In this document: piece by piece, positions 61,195-64,000 of the stretch
Layout of the letters: the number at the start of each line of letters is the position of its first letter
Numbering within the stretch: position 1 is the stretch's first letter
From: Mycobacterium sp. ACS1612
Lineage (GTDB): Bacteria > Actinomycetota > Actinomycetes > Mycobacteriales > Mycobacteriaceae
Reading direction: 5' to 3'
NCBI RefSeq assembly: GCF_001667505.1
Contig: NZ_LZHZ01000031.1
Location: forward strand, 62,001-126,000
DNA length: 64,000 nt
Program-made: the position numbers and the translations under genes
The notes under the pieces: model-generated
What the model was told of the DNA's origin: nothing
What the model saw: the letters and a program-made list of their open reading frames with translations, nothing else
Database searches by the model: none

Positions 61195-64000
61195 CGCGTC
61201 GCGCTCCTTCCGGGTCGACCAATACAGAACCGGTGACTTCGACGGGGATCAGCGCTCCGTCGACGGGCACATGCAGCGTCTCGCCGATGCGGGACTGGCC
61301 CGCTTTGACCAGCGCCAGCGCGAAGGTGCGGCCGAGTTCGGCGCTGCGGTAACTGGAGGTGACGTGGCCAAGCATCGGCACCGGCGGCGGTGGAAGCACG
61401 TCGCCGTCGCAGAACTCGACGATCTGCGAGCCCTCGGGCAGCCTGCTGACCCGGTCGACCGGCAACAGCCCGACGAGTTGTTTACGCGACGGATTCTGGT
61501 TCTCCGCCCTGCTGAACGAGCGCTTGCCGATGAAGTCGGGCTTCTTCTTCGAGACCGCCCAGGCCATCCCGAGATCGTGCGGGGTGACCGTGCCGTCGGT
61601 GTCCTGCCCGATGATCGGATAGCCCTTCTCCGCGCGCAACACATGCATGGTCTCGGTGCCGTACGGCGTGATGCCGTACGGAGCGCCCGCCGCGATCAAC
61701 CGCTCCCACACCGCGGGTGCGTGCCACCAGTCGACGTTGACCTCGTAGGCCAGTTCACCGGAGAAGCTGACCCGGCCCAACCGCACCGGCACCCCGGCTA
61801 GACTCGTCGACCGCCACGTCATGAACGGGAAGGCCTCGTTGCTGACGTCGACGTCCCCGAAAACCGCGCCGATCACGTCCCGTGACCGCGGGCCGACCAC
61901 CGGGAAGGTCGCCCAGTGATCCGTCACCGAGGCCAGCGACACCTGCATGTGCGGCCATTCCGTCTGCAGCCACTCCTCCATCCAGTCAAGGATTTTCGCG
62001 GCCCCGCCGGTGGTGGTGTACACCAGGAACCGGTCCTCGGCCAGCCGCATCACAGTGCCGTCGTCGATCACCATTCCGTCGACGCCGCACATCACGCCGT
62101 AGCGGATAGCGCCGACCTTCAGGCTGCTCATCAGGTTGGTGTAAATGCGGTCGAGCAGTTCGGCGGCATCGCGGCCGGACACGTCGATCTTGCCCAGCGT
62201 CGAGCCGTCGAGAATGCCGACACTTGTTCGCACGGCAGCACATTCGCGTAGCACCGCGTCGTCCATCTCCTCGCCGGGTTGCGGGTAATACCGCGGACGC
62301 TTCCACTGTCCGACGTCCTCGAACACCGCACCGTTGGCGACATGCCAGTCGTGCAGCGCCGTGGTGCGCTCCGGGTCGAACAACGCGCCCCGGTCGCGGC
62401 CCGCCAACGCGGCGAATGCGACCGGCGTGTAGGGCGGCCGAAAGGTGGTGGTGCCCAACTTCTCGATCGGCACGCCGAGTAGTTCGGCGGTGATACCGGA
62501 GGCGATCACACCCGACGTCTTGCCCTGGTCGTGCGCCGTGCCGATGGTGGTGTAGCGCTTGATATGTTCCACCGAGCGCATCCCGGCGCCCACTGCCCGC
62601 GCGACGTCGGCGACGGTGGCGTCGCGCTGGATGTCGACGAACTGGTCCTGCTCACGTCCCGGCACCCGCCACAACACCAGACCGGCGCCTGCGGCGACCT
62701 CCGAATCCTCGGGCAGCGGATCCTGCGCTGGCACACCAAGTGCGGCGGCCGCCGAGTCCTGCCCCCCGCGCAGGCAACCCGCCAGATCCATCACGCCGTT
62801 GGCCGCACCCGCGACGCTGACCCCGTCGAGGTGCTCGGCGGGAACGAAGCCACCGAGCGCCGCGTCGTACCGCAGCACGCCGCGTGCCTGGCTGAACAGA
62901 TGCACCGCCGGGTTCCAGCCGCCACTGACCAACAGCGTGTCGCACGAAACCGTCTCGGCGGTAGCGGTATTCGTCCCGTCGAAGTCGGCGACCATGGCGT
63001 CGGTGATGCGGTCGTCACCACGGGTGCCGGTGACGACGGCGCCTGTCCGCAGCGGAATGCCTCTGCGGTCACACTCGTTGCGCAGCGTCTCGGGCACCCG
63101 GGCGCGCGCGTCGACGACCATCTGGATCTGCACACCGGCGTCGGCAAGGTCGAACGCGGCGGCATAGGCACTATCGTTGGTGGTGAACACCACCGTGGTA
63201 TGCCCGACCAACACGCCGTAGCGGTGCAGGAAGGTTCTCGCGCTGTGCGCCAACATGATTCCGGGCAGGTCGTTGTCGGCGAACACCACCGGCCGCTCGT
63301 GCGCACCGGTCGCGATAAGCACGTGCGCGGCGCGGATACGCCACACCCGTTGGCGTGAGATACCGGCAGGCGCGGCGGCACCGAGATGATCGGTGCGCCG
63401 CTCGAGGGCAAGGACGAAGCCGTCGTCGTAGTGCCCGAATGCGGTGGTGCGCTGCAGGTGTCGCACCTCGGGATAGGTCGCCAACTCCTCGACGGCGGCG
63501 CGCACCCAGTCGAGCGCGTCGACGCCGCCGATCCGGTCGGTGCTGCCAAGCAGCGACCCGCCGGCCTCGGACTGCTCGTCGACCAGCACGACCCGGGCGC
63601 CGGAGCGCGCCGCGGTCAGCGCCGCGCTCAGACCGGCGGGCCCCGCGCCGACGATCAGCACGTCGGCGTGCGCGTGCATCGCGTCGTAGCGCGCGGAGTC
63701 GGCGATGTCGGCCAGCCTGCCCTGTCCTGGCAGCCCACGGGCGGCCAGTCCGTCATAGAGTTCGACCGTCGAGGCCAGCAGCATGGGCTCGGGGAACGGC
63801 GCCTCAATCTGCACCAGCCCCCCGGTGTCCTCGGCCCAGGCCGCTGAGATACCGCGCGGGCGGCCGAGTTTGACGCTGGTCGCGATCTTGTGCACACCAT
63901 TGGCGAGCAGTGCCGAGGCCAGCGTGTCACCGGGGTGCCCGGTGTAGGTGCGACCGTCGAAGGTGAATTCGTACCGGCCGGCGCGGTCGATACGGCCCCC
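61187..64000 (-). CDS. soxA: Sarcosine oxidase alpha subunit (partial, 5' end beyond window)
   Basis: The coding frame runs off the right edge: minus-strand bases 64000-63896 read GGRIDRAGRYEFTFDGRTYT and on to ANGVHK, the usual SoxA N-terminal 2Fe-2S-like domain, so at most about 10-20 residues are missing. About 937 residues are visible. They comprise an FAD/NAD module (DVLIVGAGPAGLSAALTAAR and HVLIATGAHERPVVF), a middle PCZ-like region, and a C-terminal GcvT domain (GILDGSTLGKIDVSGRDAAE, then YEVNVDWWHAPAVWERLIA). With SoxB, SoxD and SoxG it converts sarcosine to glycine and methylene-THF. soxB and soxD are expected just outside the window. Confidence 0.95.
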   Translation of the reverse strand, partial: GGRIDRAGRYEFTFDGRTYTGHPGDTLASALLANGVHKIATSVKLGRPRGISAAWAEDTGGLVQIEAPFPEPMLLASTVELYDGLAARGLPGQGRLADIADSARYDAMHAHADVLIVGAGPAGLSAALTAARSGARVVLVDEQSEAGGSLLGSTDRIGGVDALDWVRAAVEELATYPEVRHLQRTTAFGHYDDGFVLALERRTDHLGAAAPAGISRQRVWRIRAAHVLIATGAHERPVVFADNDLPGIMLAHSARTFLHRYGVLVGHTTVVFTTNDSAYAAAFDLADAGVQIQMVVDARARVPETLRNECDRRGIPLRTGAVVTGTRGDDRITDAMVADFDGTNTATAETVSCDTLLVSGGWNPAVHLFSQARGVLRYDAALGGFVPAEHLDGVSVAGAANGVMDLAGCLRGGQDSAAAALGVPAQDPLPEDSEVAAGAGLVLWRVPGREQDQFVDIQRDATVADVARAVGAGMRSVEHIKRYTTIGTAHDQGKTSGVIASGITAELLGVPIEKLGTTTFRPPYTPVAFAALAGRDRGALFDPERTTALHDWHVANGAVFEDVGQWKRPRYYPQPGEEMDDAVLRECAAVRTSVGILDGSTLGKIDVSGRDAAELLDRIYTNLMSSLKVGAIRYGVMCGVDGMVIDDGTVMRLAEDRFLVYTTTGGAAKILDWMEEWLQTEWPHMQVSLASVTDHWATFPVVGPRSRDVIGAVFGDVDVSNEAFPFMTWRSTSLAGVPVRLGRVSFSGELAYEVNVDWWHAPAVWERLIAAGAPYGITPYGTETMHVLRAEKGYPIIGQDTDGTVTPHDLGMAWAVSKKKPDFIGKRSFSRAENQNPSRKQLVGLLPVDRVSRLPEGSQIVEFCDGDVLPPPPVPMLGHVTSSYRSAELGRTFALALVKAGQSRIGETLHVPVDGALIPVEVTGSVLVDPEGARRDG

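Overview
The window is a stretch of high-GC actinobacterial chromosome. The gene content and order (rbpA, split ppm1/lnt, fxsA, cobN, the cob genes, helY-tatC-tatA-pafC-pafB, pafA) are those of a mycobacterium and closely follow the Rv2050-Rv2097c region of M. tuberculosis. Three points favour a fast-growing, environmental Mycolicibacterium: Ppm1 is encoded as two separate proteins, large accessory catabolic genes are present, and the pknJ-area genes are missing. No species can be named from the sequence alone.

Layout. 1-11 kb: rbpA (+), then a long minus-strand train cobN > two PPOX/F420-type proteins > fxsA > amidohydrolase > lnt > ppm1, with a 34-residue membrane microprotein in front of cobN. 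A TauD/alkylsulfatase-type dioxygenase diverges from it. 11-12 kb: two small paralogous proteins of unknown function, each preceded by the same upstream element. 12-21 kb: aerobic cobalamin genes cobG, cobH, cobIJ (+) and cobL, cobM, cobK (-), interrupted by a CGNR regulator/EamA transporter pair and a phosphotransferase-like gene. 21-32 kb: F420-type reductase, pepE, VOC, STAS-like and START-like proteins, a 5'-3' exonuclease, a DUF4333 membrane protein, helY, tatC, tatA, pafC and pafB. 32-41 kb: genes with type VII secretion hallmarks on both sides of pafA, splitting the usual pafA-pafB-pafC order, in DNA of visibly lower GC at one end.

41-64 kb is the most coherent system. It holds sdaA and glyA (-), then betaine-aldehyde dehydrogenase, a glycine-betaine-type ABC importer with two fused permease domains, and a three-component Rieske glycine betaine demethylase (ferredoxin, reductase, oxygenase). 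These are followed by a divergent IclR regulator, choline dehydrogenase-like GMC oxidoreductase and dimethylglycine oxidase (+). On the minus strand come soxA (running off the window), soxG, a DgcA-like flavoprotein and mycothiol-dependent formaldehyde dehydrogenase. Together they can carry choline > betaine aldehyde > betaine > dimethylglycine > sarcosine > glycine > serine > pyruvate, with formaldehyde disposal. Two transcription units in this block have a TTGACA box exactly 30 bases ahead of a GTTGCAT operator-like element, and a related element lies in the iclR/GMC intergenic space, which suggests one IclR regulon.

No tRNA, rRNA, CRISPR array, insertion sequence or phage gene was seen. 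The only gene-poor stretch above 300 bases is 36372-36714, which may hold one 63-codon gene.
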